A stretch of DNA of 32,297 nt from Lachnospiraceae bacterium UBA3401 (GTDB taxonomy: Bacteria > Bacillota > Clostridia > Lachnospirales > Lachnospiraceae), in the NCBI GenBank assembly GCA_002358575.1, contig DEPD01000024.1, positions 77,639 through 109,935 of the forward strand, written 5' to 3'. This document shows, in pieces, positions 16,708-23,808 of the stretch. The number at the start of each line of letters is the position of its first letter. The first letter of the stretch is position 1. Made by a program: the position numbers and the translations under genes. A model generated the notes under the pieces. That model was not told the DNA's origin and searched no databases. It saw only the letters and a program-made list of their open reading frames with translations.

Positions 16708-17612
16708 ATTTGATTCCCCTTTCTGTCATAAATCTCAAAATACCGAACCATTTTTTCATCCATTGATAACACCACAAAACGATCAATCAACTCAGACTGA
16801 AAGATTCTCTCCATCTCAGATTTATGCTGAATATCTTCAATAGAACTGCCGTGGATCGTCGCCAATATACTGCACCCACACACTCCTGCATGAAAAATAG
16901 CCTCGGCATCTGCACTTTTTCCAATCTCATCAATCGCAATCACCCGCGGCGCAAATGTTCTCACTAAGATGGAAATTCCCTGCAGTTTGTCACCACCTGT
17001 AATAACATCTGTCCGCTCGCCACAATCCAGCATGGCACTGCCCCGATACGCCCCTGCAATCTCGCCTCTCTCATCAATCACACCCACATTGCATCCGCGA
17101 TACCCTTCCGCACCATTTGAAAAAAGGCGAATGGTATCTCTAAGCAGGGTTGTCTTACCAACTCCTGGCGGTGAGATAATCAGCGTGTTAAAAGGGATTC
17201 CCTGCTGTGTGTGATAGAGATATCGTATTATTTTCTGCGCAATATTTTTGTGCTCATGCGCCAGTCTGATATTCATATAACGAATATACTTTGCGATAAA
17301 CCGCCCGTTTCCCGCTGTTGTAAGTTCTCCCGTGATACCGATTCTGTGTCCCCCCTCGACAGTGATATATCCCTGCTTTCGCTCCTCCTCATAAGCATAG
17401 ACAGAATCATGACACAGATATCGGAAAATTTCCTCCAACTCCCGCTCCCCATATATAATAGGAAGTCTGTGCTCCCGCTCCGTCAGCACGCGCACTGGCT
17501 GGTTGACACGCAGTCTAATTTCCTGTATCTTTTCAAAATTTACGCTACCTCGCTCCCAGTCCCCTCTAAGTCTCTGTGGAAAAAACTGCAGAATCCGATT
17601 ATCCGCTGTCAT
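16674..17612 (-). CDS. spoIIIAA: Stage III sporulation protein AA (ATPase)
   Basis: SpoIIIAA is a cytoplasmic ATPase related to type II/IV secretion motors and is needed for function of the forespore channel. The ATG at 17612 (MTADNRILQFF) is the right start: GGAGGAG lies just upstream. An in-frame TTG at 17654 falls within the sigma-E promoter -10. The 312 residues contain the IRLRVNQPVRV block (about 32-42), GHRIGITGE (88-96), Walker A SPPGVGKTTLLRD (147-159), Walker B-like VIAIDEIG and a His-containing ATIHG. Confidence 0.96.
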   Translation of the reverse strand: MTADNRILQFFPQRLRGDWERGSVNFEKIQEIRLRVNQPVRVLTEREHRLPIIYGERELEEIFRYLCHDSVYAYEEERKQGYITVEGGHRIGITGELTTAGNGRFIAKYIRYMNIRLAHEHKNIAQKIIRYLYHTQQGIPFNTLIISPPGVGKTTLLRDTIRLFSNGAEGYRGCNVGVIDERGEIAGAYRGSAMLDCGERTDVITGGDKLQGISILVRTFAPRVIAIDEIGKSADAEAIFHAGVCGCSILATIHGSSIEDIQHKSEMERIFQSELIDRFVVLSMDEKMVRYFEIYDRKGNQICGRNLLQVPA

Positions 17613-17652
17613 TGCACACTCCTCCTTTTGTTTGTCCCACTGTCCATATCTC

Positions 17653-17680
17653 AATATATGTCCCGAATTTTAAAATATGA
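17653..17680 (-). promoter_or_regulatory. Sigma-E promoter of the spoIIIA operon
   Basis: On the minus strand, TCATATT (17674-17680) matches the sigma-E -35 consensus KMATATT at all 7 positions. CATATATT (17653-17660) matches the -10 consensus CATACAHT at 7 of 8, with a 13-base spacer. It lies 41 bases upstream of the spoIIIAA ATG. SpoIIIA operons are known mother-cell sigma-E targets. Confidence 0.8.
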
Positions 17681-17715
17681 GCACTTGCCGCGCAAATATT
17701 TTATTACGCACAAAA

Positions 17716-17744
17716 TTTAAATGCTTTTTTCCGCGAAATATGAT
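17716..17744 (+). promoter_or_regulatory. Possible promoter of the acetyltransferase gene
   Basis: TTTAAA (17716-17721) and TATGAT (17739-17744) are spaced by 17 bases on the plus strand. A small palindrome, AGGAACAGTTCCT, follows just before the SD AAGGAGG. Both boxes are imperfect. Confidence 0.4.
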
Positions 17745-17784
17745 ATTGTTATTAAGGAACAGTTCCTAAGGAGGTATGTAAAAA

Positions 17785-18390
17785 ATGCATGAAATGAAAC
17801 AGAAATTACACACAGGGGAACTTTATCTCCCTGGCGACGAAGAAATTATAAAGGAGCAAGTTTCCTATCAGGATAAACTTTGCGAATACAACCTGACAAA
17901 ACCTTCTGAGTTTAAAAAAAGAACAAAAATGCTCAAAGATATGCTAGGTGACTGTGGAGAAGGTGTCTATATCGAAGCGCCATTCTATGCAAATTTTGGC
18001 GGACATCACTGCCATTTTGGAAACATGGTTTATGCCAACTATCATCTCACCTGCGTGGACGATACCCATATCTATATTGGGGATTATACTATGATTGGTC
18101 CAAACGTGACCATTGCCACCGCAGGACATCCAATTCTTCCAGAACTGCGGGAACAGCAATATCAATACAATATGCCTGTGCATATTGGCACAAATTGCTG
18201 GATTGGCGCCGGAGCAATCATTATGCCAGGTGTTACTATCGGGGATAATACCGTTATCGGCGCTGGCAGCATAGTGACAAAAGATATTCCGGCAAATGTT
18301 GTCGCTGTCGGAAACCCTTGTCGAGTAATGCGCGAAATTAGTGACCATGACAAGGAATATTATTTTAAAGATAGAAAAATAAGGGAGTAG
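17785..18390 (+). CDS. Maltose/galactoside-type O-acetyltransferase
   Basis: This cytoplasmic left-handed beta-helix enzyme transfers acetyl from acetyl-CoA to a sugar hydroxyl. The 201 residues are the usual length for the maa/lacA family. The N-terminal helical cap (about residues 1-60) includes MHEMKQKLHTGELYLPGD. The hexapeptide-repeat core has PFYANFGGHHCHFG, the catalytic-His segment TIATAGHPI and NCWIGAGAIIMPGVTIGDNT, ending in ANVVAVGNPCRVMREI. The ATG at 17785 has AAGGAGG nine bases upstream. It is a stand-alone plus-strand gene, divergent from spoIIIA, and the exact sugar acceptor is unknown. Confidence 0.92.
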   Translation: MHEMKQKLHTGELYLPGDEEIIKEQVSYQDKLCEYNLTKPSEFKKRTKMLKDMLGDCGEGVYIEAPFYANFGGHHCHFGNMVYANYHLTCVDDTHIYIGDYTMIGPNVTIATAGHPILPELREQQYQYNMPVHIGTNCWIGAGAIIMPGVTIGDNTVIGAGSIVTKDIPANVVAVGNPCRVMREISDHDKEYYFKDRKIRE

Positions 18391-18404
18391 CACTACTCCC
18401 TTAT
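18379..18404 (-). terminator. Intrinsic terminator between convergent genes
   Basis: An 11-base-pair perfect stem (ATAAGGGAGTA with TACTCCCTTAT) and a 4-base loop include the stop codon of the acetyltransferase gene. On the minus strand the stem is followed by TTTTTCTATCTTT, so it fits best as the terminator of the symporter gene. It may also stop plus-strand transcripts weakly. Confidence 0.7.
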
Positions 18405-18468
18405 CTATCTAATAGGCTCTCCAAATTTTATCACAATATCAGGCACAAAAAGATTCCGAGAGGCTATT

Positions 18469-19875
18469 CTATATAATAGTCAATATTCCCACTGATTTCA
18501 ACAATAAGATCACCAATAATATTGGCGCAATAAATTGAATCATCACAACATACAAACGCTTTCTGCCAAATCTACTGCCGGATTTCTCCACCTCATCAAT
18601 CACAGCTTTCGGCTTTAGTATCCAGCCAATCAAAACACACGTTCCAATTGCAACCAGTGGCATCAGCAAATTATTGCTAATATAGTCCATAATATCCAAA
18701 ATCTGTGCAATTGCCCCATTCGGCAGCTTAACCTCAAAATACAATTTGTTATACCCAAGACATACAATCACACCGCCGACAATTGCAATAATCGTCTCAA
18801 CTGTTGCTGCTTTTGTACGTGTCATATGAAACTTGTCCATAAAGCTGGACACCACCGCCTCCATGACAGACACAGCACTTGTAATCGCGGCAAACAACAC
18901 CATAGCAAAAAAGAGACCTCCTACCAGATTTCCGATTTTTCCCATAGACGCAAACACTTTTGGCAGCGAAACAAACATCAAGCTTGGCCCCGACGCCGCC
19001 ATGCCTTCTCGTCCCATAAAGGTATAGACCGCTGGAATAATCATGACACCTGCCAGAAATGCAACTGTCGTGTCAAATATTTCAATCTGATTAATAGATT
19101 TTACCAGATTGGCATCATCTTTGACATAGGAGCCATACGCAACCATAATTCCCATCGCCACACTCAGACTGAAAAACAGTTGTCCCATTGCATCCAGAAG
19201 CACTGTAAAAAAGCCCTTCACTGTCATCTCGCTCAAATCAGGAACTATATAAATCAAAAATCCCTGTAATCCTGTTCTTGTTACCCCTGTTTCATCTTCA
19301 TAGTGAATTGTCAAGGAAAAAAATGCAATCCCCACAACCAACAGCAATAGCAATGGCATCAATATTTTTGAGGACGACTCAATCCCCTTGTTAATTCCAC
19401 GAAATACGATAAACGCCACCATTAGCAAAAAGATAAGCAATAATACAATTGGTTGCCATTCCCCAGTAATAAATCCCGTAAAATAACCATCCTCTGCTGC
19501 CGCAGTACCATTTCCTGTGAGATACGCAAGAAAATACTTTACCACCCATCCGCCAATCACACAGTAATATGGCATAATAATCACTGGAACAAGACATGCA
19601 ATCACGCCCAGAAAGCCCCAATTAGAACTCAACTTCGCATACGCAGTCAATGGACTCTGCTTTGTCTTTCTTCCAATCGCAATCTCTGTTGTAAGCAGTG
19701 TAAATCCAAATGTAATCGCTAATATTAAATAGATTACCAGAAACAATCCTCCGCCATCCTTTGCCGCCAAGTACGGAAAACGCCATATATTTCCTAGACC
19801 GACAGCACTTCCTGCCGCAGTCAGCACAAAACCAATCGAACCTGAAAATGAATTTCTACTTTTTTCTTTTTTCAT
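18469..19875 (-). CDS. Sodium-dependent transporter, NSS/SNF family
   Basis: This is a polytopic inner-membrane symporter of the neurotransmitter:sodium symporter family, which imports amino acids or related amines with Na+. The 468 residues show the signature SAVGLGNIWRFPYLAAKDGGG near residues 22-42 (sodium and substrate site region of TM1). About 12 hydrophobic segments follow, with SLSVAMGIMVAYGSY in the middle and FFAMVLFAAITSAVSVMEA (TM8 region). I start at the ATG at 19875; an adjacent GTG at 19878 is less likely. The substrate cannot be read from sequence. It is flanked by a structured element upstream and a terminator downstream, so it appears monocistronic. Confidence 0.93.
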   Translation of the reverse strand: MKKEKSRNSFSGSIGFVLTAAGSAVGLGNIWRFPYLAAKDGGGLFLVIYLILAITFGFTLLTTEIAIGRKTKQSPLTAYAKLSSNWGFLGVIACLVPVIIMPYYCVIGGWVVKYFLAYLTGNGTAAAEDGYFTGFITGEWQPIVLLLIFLLMVAFIVFRGINKGIESSSKILMPLLLLLVVGIAFFSLTIHYEDETGVTRTGLQGFLIYIVPDLSEMTVKGFFTVLLDAMGQLFFSLSVAMGIMVAYGSYVKDDANLVKSINQIEIFDTTVAFLAGVMIIPAVYTFMGREGMAASGPSLMFVSLPKVFASMGKIGNLVGGLFFAMVLFAAITSAVSVMEAVVSSFMDKFHMTRTKAATVETIIAIVGGVIVCLGYNKLYFEVKLPNGAIAQILDIMDYISNNLLMPLVAIGTCVLIGWILKPKAVIDEVEKSGSRFGRKRLYVVMIQFIAPILLVILLLKSVGILTII

Positions 19876-19944
19876 CACCTTTTTTTAAAATCCCCTCTCA
19901 TTTTATTGTATCTATATTTATATTTTAAGAATCTATTGTTATTT

Positions 19945-20072
19945 ATACTCACGACAGATAAAATCTGCCATGAGTATCGCGCCAACCGCAGCCGCAAAGC
20001 GGCATATTTCCTTATGCGGTTGTGCGCATCGCATTATACTGAGCGGTCAGTCTTTTCGACCGCCAGTATAAT
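19945..20072 (-). repeat. Three-hairpin structured element
   Basis: Three hairpins follow one another. (i) 19945-19977 has a 9-base-pair outer stem (ATACTCACG with CATGAGTAT, a G-U pair only in minus-strand RNA) and inner CAGAT/ATCTG. (ii) 19979-20027 has GCGC and AACCGCA pairing with TGCGGTT and GCGC, plus inner GCCGC/GCGGC. (iii) 20033-20072 has ATTATACT/AGTATAAT and GCGGTC/GACCGC. The third contains the last codons and stop of the neighbouring unknown gene. Function is unknown; a dispersed repeat or a minus-strand RNA is possible. Confidence 0.55.
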
Positions 20073-20634
20073 CTTCTCCAAATTCATATGGATACCCTAG
20101 TTTGCGCATAAAATCAGCCATCTGCCAATCTGAATACCCAAACTCATCGTCTTCATATGCTTTCTCATCAGAGGTATCTGACCAGAAAATCAGATACTTT
20201 TCAATGCCTGCCTTGTCCACAGAAAAATACTTTGCAATAATATCTGCATTTCCTTTAAATTTTTGTATTGCTTTCTCTGACACTTCACCAAAATAGTCAG
20301 GTATTGGATCGAATTGGTCTATCTCCTCTCCATTATCATACAGCTCATATGCCCAGTAATCCCCATCATATATGTAAAGTATCAAAACAGCTTTGCCGCA
20401 TTCCTCAGATATCGCTCCTGCAAGTGCTCCATACCCAATACATCCATTATTAATCAAAATACTTACACCATCTGCAGATTCTTTGTACTCGCATTCATCA
20501 GGACACAAGTCCACAATATCATACTTTATAGCATCCGCTGTCTTACTGTTATGCAATTTGCGCGAACACTTTTCTGCAACAGTCTTTACAAATGTTTTTG
20601 CTTCCTCCTTCTTACACGCTGGTATAATCACCAC
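20047..20634 (-). CDS. Hypothetical acidic cytoplasmic protein
   Basis: I do not recognise this 195-residue protein. It has no signal peptide or membrane segment, is strongly acidic, and is rich in Tyr and Trp in its second half (IYDGDYWAYELYDNGEEIDQ, then WSDTSDEKAYEDDEFGY). The N-terminal part (residues 1-60) is basic and may be helical; a hydrophobic core VSILINNGCIGYGALAGA lies near residues 59-76. Overall it resembles small immunity-type or house-keeping unknowns, but that is only impression. The start is a GTG at 20634 with a weak TAGG. The last codons (YTGGRKD) and stop lie inside a long hairpin. It is transcribed in the same direction as the nuclease gene upstream. Confidence 0.6.
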   Translation of the reverse strand: MVIIPACKKEEAKTFVKTVAEKCSRKLHNSKTADAIKYDIVDLCPDECEYKESADGVSILINNGCIGYGALAGAISEECGKAVLILYIYDGDYWAYELYDNGEEIDQFDPIPDYFGEVSEKAIQKFKGNADIIAKYFSVDKAGIEKYLIFWSDTSDEKAYEDDEFGYSDWQMADFMRKLGYPYEFGEDYTGGRKD

Positions 20635-20815
20635 CTACAAAAATAACCCCATCTTTGTTTTTCCTCCATTTCCTTACAATAAACTTTCTCGTCTATCTAT
20701 TATTTAAGCTGTAACTTTTAACTACCTATAAGTTAACAGCACAATTAGTATCAGTATACTCTCTTGCAGACTAGATGTAAATCTTTATTTTTGAACATTT
20801 GAATTCGCAAAAAAT

Positions 20816-21763
20816 CTATGGATTACAGCATTCCGCAGGCGTATATCCCTGCGAAACCAGCTCGTCCCTTTGTCCTGTATAAACCGATTTATTTTTCTCT
20901 CCAATTCTTTTACCGCTAGAACAATCCTCTTTATGAAACTTTTTACTGTTGGTATTTAAGATATAGGTATCTCCAGTTTGCTTCTGGGAAGAATCTGCAC
21001 TTGATACATCTTCTGACGCTTCGCGATTCTCGCCAGTGGCATAATCAATCTCCACGCCTTGCTGCACATTGTAGACAAACACGCAGAACTGACACCCATA
21101 TCCATTGTCCTCCACGGACCAAGCTTCCATCAACACCCCACATGCAACCAGATCATTCTCCTCTTTGTAGACGGGTGTCACGCGATATAAAACGTGATTG
21201 CTTGGATTGTCATCTATGTAATCAGCAACTGTATTTTCAAAGGGAAGCATTCCCTCAACATTAAAATATCTTGTACCAGTAATTAAATTTTTCTCATTTG
21301 CATTTTCTGCTGCGAGTTGATAGCCAATCAAATGGCAGCGATTATACAGCCACTTTCCATGATATTGATTTTGATGCCAGCCTGTAGGCGTCACCGAATT
21401 TAATGATGCTTCTCTATCCTCGGTAGGCATTAGTTCTTCACAAATATTTGCATATGCTACTTGACAGCGCCCGAGCGCATCTAAATCGCTGTAGATTTCA
21501 AACGCTTCTCTGTTTTGTTTATCCGCAGCCGAAAAGAATGGAATGTCATTATTGACTTCAATATATGGGGTTCCACGATATTCAGGAATTGAGTCAAACC
21601 AGTTTTCTGAAGTAACCGTTTCCGGCACAAAAAGTTCCGTACTTACATCATCATTTTTTTCTGTTTTTGTATCTGATGAATTGGTGACATGAATCTGAAC
21701 GCAGCTTGTACAAAAACAGGATAACACCAACATTAGATATACTAAAATTATCTTTTTTTTCAT
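20816..21763 (-). CDS. DNA/RNA non-specific endonuclease, lipoprotein
   Basis: This is a secreted or membrane-tethered nuclease of the beta-beta-alpha-metal (NUC/EndA) type. The ATG at 21763 (MKKKIILVY) has AGGAGA upstream; an in-frame start at 21781 is less likely. The 315 residues begin with a lipoprotein-type signal, with Cys21 after LSCFCTS. The nuclease core has WLYNRCHLIGYQLA (catalytic His at about 144), then ENANEKNLITGTRYFN. A C-terminal Cys/His module (about residues 266-315) reads DTYILNTNSKKFHKEDC and ends GYTPAECCNP; it resembles the small metal-binding-like tail seen on other extracellular nucleases. It may scavenge DNA; it carries no recognisable toxin-delivery signal. Confidence 0.85.
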   Translation of the reverse strand: MKKKIILVYLMLVLSCFCTSCVQIHVTNSSDTKTEKNDDVSTELFVPETVTSENWFDSIPEYRGTPYIEVNNDIPFFSAADKQNREAFEIYSDLDALGRCQVAYANICEELMPTEDREASLNSVTPTGWHQNQYHGKWLYNRCHLIGYQLAAENANEKNLITGTRYFNVEGMLPFENTVADYIDDNPSNHVLYRVTPVYKEENDLVACGVLMEAWSVEDNGYGCQFCVFVYNVQQGVEIDYATGENREASEDVSSADSSQKQTGDTYILNTNSKKFHKEDCSSGKRIGEKNKSVYTGQRDELVSQGYTPAECCNP

Positions 21764-21802
21764 AGCCACTTCTCCTATCATTTATCGTAATATCTTCCAA
21801 AT

Positions 21803-21832
21803 ATTATACTTTATTTACTTTGATGAATGCAA
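21803..21832 (-). promoter_or_regulatory. Sigma-A-type promoter of the nuclease gene
   Basis: On the minus strand, TATAAT (21803-21808) follows TTGCAT (21827-21832) with an 18-base spacer, about 40 bases upstream of the nuclease ATG. The -10 is perfect and the -35 matches in its first three bases. Confidence 0.5.
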
Positions 21833-21968
21833 TACATTTTTCAACAAAATTATTGGTTATATTTATGACAATTATTGCTTTCTTATCCTATCAAATTTCA
21901 GTTTTTTTAAAAAGTGCATAATGATTTATCCGCTGCATATACTATTTAGAAACTTTTTCTACAATTTG

Positions 21969-22155
21969 GTAACAGTTCAGCCATGCAGAATTGATTGTGT
22001 AAATTGTACGTGGGAGCTTGTTCACTAAGGACAATTTGTACAATTAATTCTATAAGGCGGACGCCCATCATGAAATAAACCGCCAGCAAACACTGAATAT
22101 CATTGGCGAAAATATATATTCTGGCGACTTATGAATGGCATGGCTGAATTGTAAC
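21969..22155 (+). ncRNA. Candidate structured RNA or MITE-like hairpin element
   Basis: This element takes up most of the otherwise gene-free 21764-22178 stretch. Its ends pair as an 18-base-pair helix (21969-21986 with 22138-22155; one mismatch, one G-U). Directly inside, 21987-22007 pairs with 22031-22051 over 21 base pairs, including three G-U pairs that hold only in plus-strand RNA. Then GGCGG (22056-22060) can pair with CCGCC (22080-22084), or CGCCA (22081-22085) with TGGCG (22122-22126), so these two stems exclude each other. It ends about 10 bases before the SD of the next plus-strand gene. A possible -10 TATACT lies at 21938-21943. Whether it is a leader RNA or an inserted repeat is open. 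Confidence 0.5.
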
Positions 22156-22178
22156 ACAATTTATTAAGAGGTATTTTT

Positions 22179-22703
22179 ATGAACGACTTAAAACGACATA
22201 CAATTATCGGAATCTTTTTTGTACTTTCTGTTGGATCACTTGCTCATTTTCTCTATGACTGGTCGGGAAACAATCCTATTGTTGGACTTTTTACACCAGT
22301 AAATGAATCAGTCTGGGAACATATGAAGCTGTTATTTTTTCCAATGCTCCTTTATTCGCTGGCTATGATTTTAAAATTTCAACAAAAATACCCCTGTATT
22401 ACTTCTGCGCTCTGCTTTGGAATTTTAATTGGTACAATTTTAATTCCTATTTTTTATTATGCCTATACCTATCTGCTTGAAAAGAATATTTTTATTTTGG
22501 ATATCAGCACATTTATTTTAAGTATTGTAATTGCATTTTTATGCTCCTATAGACTTACGCTTTCTTGCAGACTGGAATCTTACAAATCTCTGCTCTGTAT
22601 TTTAGCAGGGCTTCTTTTTATTTTCTTTTTTCTTTTCACTTATTTCCCACCCAACACTACTATTTTTCAAGATCCAACCAACGCATCTTTTCAAGATGTA
22701 TAA
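22179..22703 (+). CDS. DUF6512-type membrane protein
   Basis: This 174-residue integral membrane protein has five to six hydrophobic segments. It contains SLAHFLYDWSGNNPIVGLFT, then PVNESVWEHMKLLFFPMLL near residues 40-58, a pattern I associate with the uncharacterised DUF6512 family. The function is unknown. The ATG at 22179 has AAGAGG upstream. The C-terminal tail (FPPNTTIFQDPTNASFQDV) is polar. Transcription would have to pass through the structured element at 21969-22155, or start within it. Confidence 0.7.
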   Translation: MNDLKRHTIIGIFFVLSVGSLAHFLYDWSGNNPIVGLFTPVNESVWEHMKLLFFPMLLYSLAMILKFQQKYPCITSALCFGILIGTILIPIFYYAYTYLLEKNIFILDISTFILSIVIAFLCSYRLTLSCRLESYKSLLCILAGLLFIFFFLFTYFPPNTTIFQDPTNASFQDV

Positions 22704-22804
22704 GTTATTTTTGCACAATTCCTAATGTGGAAATCTAATAAAAAATATGCTACACTATTTCACAGTGAAGTCAATACTTTGAAAAACTTGACACCACAAT
22801 CTTT

Positions 22805-23011
22805 AGGAACTATGGAAAAATAACTGACACATCTTGACTTGTCTATTTCTCCGATTGCAAATTTCATATGCAAAGGCATATGAAATTGACAAAAGCCTCG
22901 CTGTAAGGCATTGCCCTTTATGCCTTTGCCTGCCTACGCCTACATTTTTTGACATACACTCTCGAAGAAATATACTGCGCAATTTGTATCACTTATTTTC
23001 CTACAATTCCT
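22805..23011. mobile_element. MITE-like non-autonomous element, copy 2
   Basis: This is a 207-base copy of the element at 4000-4158. It has near-identical left (50-base) and right (67-base) arms but a different, longer centre (22857-22944). The centre has its own perfect 12-base-pair hairpin (AATTTCATATGC with GCATATGAAATT). The inverted ends are AGGAACTATGG and, on the other strand, AGGAATTGTAGG. CTTTAG on the left and CTTAG on the right could be a degraded target duplication, but this is not certain. It lies in the gene-free stretch 22704-23131 and carries an outward promoter. Confidence 0.8.
22949..22976 (+). promoter_or_regulatory. Element-borne outward promoter for the DUF1062 gene
   Basis: TTGACA (22949-22954, perfect) and TATACT (22971-22976) are spaced by 16 bases in the right arm of mobile element copy 2. 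Transcription would start near 22983 and give a leader of about 150 bases before the DUF1062 start. No better promoter is visible downstream. Confidence 0.6.
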
Positions 23012-23031
23012 TAGAAAGGAGAAACCGTCCT

Positions 23032-23058
23032 ATGACCACTCCCGTTTACTTTGCATAG
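23032..23058 (+). CDS. Possible 8-residue leader peptide
   Basis: An ATG with AAGGAG ten bases upstream opens an 8-codon frame, MTTPVYFA, ending in TAG. The stop abuts a 10-base-pair hairpin (23062-23099). The layout resembles a leader-peptide attenuator upstream of the DUF1062 gene, but codon content gives no clear signal and chance is possible. Confidence 0.25.
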   Translation: MTTPVYFA

Positions 23059-23104
23059 CGTGGCTATTGCAAATATCATAAATAAGTACTGTAATAGCCT
23101 GCGC
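23058..23104 (+). promoter_or_regulatory. Hairpin in the DUF1062 leader
   Basis: GGCTATTGCA (23062-23071) pairs with TGTAATAGCC (23090-23099) over 10 base pairs with one G-U pair. GCG/CGC flanks (23058-23060 and 23102-23104) extend it. It ends 16 bases before the SD of the downstream gene and has no T-run, so control of translation or RNA stability is more likely than termination. Confidence 0.4.
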
Positions 23105-23131
23105 ATCAACTCATAAAATAAGGAGATGCAA

Positions 23132-23728
23132 ATGAGCTATTCAAAGAAAATTGAATACAAATTTGTCCTAAAGGACTCGTTTTTCGTAATCCATAATTGT
23201 CCAAAATGTGGTAGAAAAACACATTTTAAAAACACAAAAAAGTTTCGTGTCAATGCCAATGGCAATAATCTTGATATCTGGTTGATTTACCAATGTGAAA
23301 ATTGCAGACATACGCTTAATCTCGCCATTTACGAGCGGCAGAAAGTTTCTTCTATTCCAAAAGAAGAATACAAATGCTTTTTAGGAAATGATGAACAGCT
23401 TGCCGAACGATATGGCAAAGATCTGCAGTTATTTCAGAAAAATAAAGTATGCATTGATTTGGAAGCAGTCCATTATGATTTTATAAAATTAAGGGAAATA
23501 ACAGAGATTACTGACTTGGAAAAAAGAATTGTACTAACAATACAAAATCCCTACAAACTAAAAATCCGCCCTGAAAAACAAATCGCTGCAATTTTAGGAT
23601 TGTCTCGAAGTCAGACAGAAAATTTTATGGTTCAAGAAAAAATAAGACTGGATAATCATTCCCAGCAATTGATTACTGTCAGCATTGATGCAAACATTTA
23701 CGAAGAAAATCGGACAGGAAAGCATTAA
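23132..23728 (+). CDS. DUF1062 domain protein
   Basis: This 198-residue cytoplasmic protein belongs to the uncharacterised DUF1062 family. CPKCGRKTHF (about residues 23-32) and CENCRH (about 55-60) form a likely zinc ribbon around FRVNANGNNLDIWLIYQ. The C-terminal part is helical and includes IAAILGLSRSQTENFM, which looks like a helix-turn-helix, so a regulatory role is possible (inference). The ATG at 23132 lies six bases after AAGGAG; the ATG at 23126 touches that SD and is unlikely. It sits alone between mobile element copy 2 and a terminator. Confidence 0.85.
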   Translation: MSYSKKIEYKFVLKDSFFVIHNCPKCGRKTHFKNTKKFRVNANGNNLDIWLIYQCENCRHTLNLAIYERQKVSSIPKEEYKCFLGNDEQLAERYGKDLQLFQKNKVCIDLEAVHYDFIKLREITEITDLEKRIVLTIQNPYKLKIRPEKQIAAILGLSRSQTENFMVQEKIRLDNHSQQLITVSIDANIYEENRTGKH

Positions 23729-23729
23729 G

Positions 23730-23771
23730 GCAAAAAGAGCATATAGAAATCAATCTATACGCTCTTTTTGC
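23730..23771. terminator. Bidirectional terminator between DUF1062 gene and rnfB
   Basis: GCAAAAAGAGC (23730-23740) pairs perfectly with GCTCTTTTTGC (23761-23771), with an inner TATAG/CTATA stem. The T-run is part of the right arm on the plus strand and of the mirror arm on the minus strand, so it can serve both convergent units. Confidence 0.75.
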
Positions 23772-23808
23772 GTGATCACTGTAATCAATTGCCCCTTTTC
23801 TTTCATTT

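Noticed and set aside
17613..17654. Upstream extension of spoIIIAA from a TTG
   Set aside because: The TTG lies in the sigma-E -10 box, upstream of the likely transcription start, and the ATG at 17612 has a strong SD.
22705..22727. Sequence resembling a lone right end of the mobile element
   Set aside because: It shares a TTATTTT and ACAATTCCT pattern with the real right end but lacks the rest of the arm; chance similarity in AT-rich DNA is likely.
22787..22792. TTGACA just left of mobile element copy 2
   Set aside because: No matching -10 is found 16-18 bases downstream; the element's own boxes are much better.
22834..23058. 74-codon open frame across mobile element copy 2
   Set aside because: It runs through the inverted-repeat arms, has no SD site and is not open in copy 1. 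The only SD-preceded part is the last eight codons, listed separately as weak.
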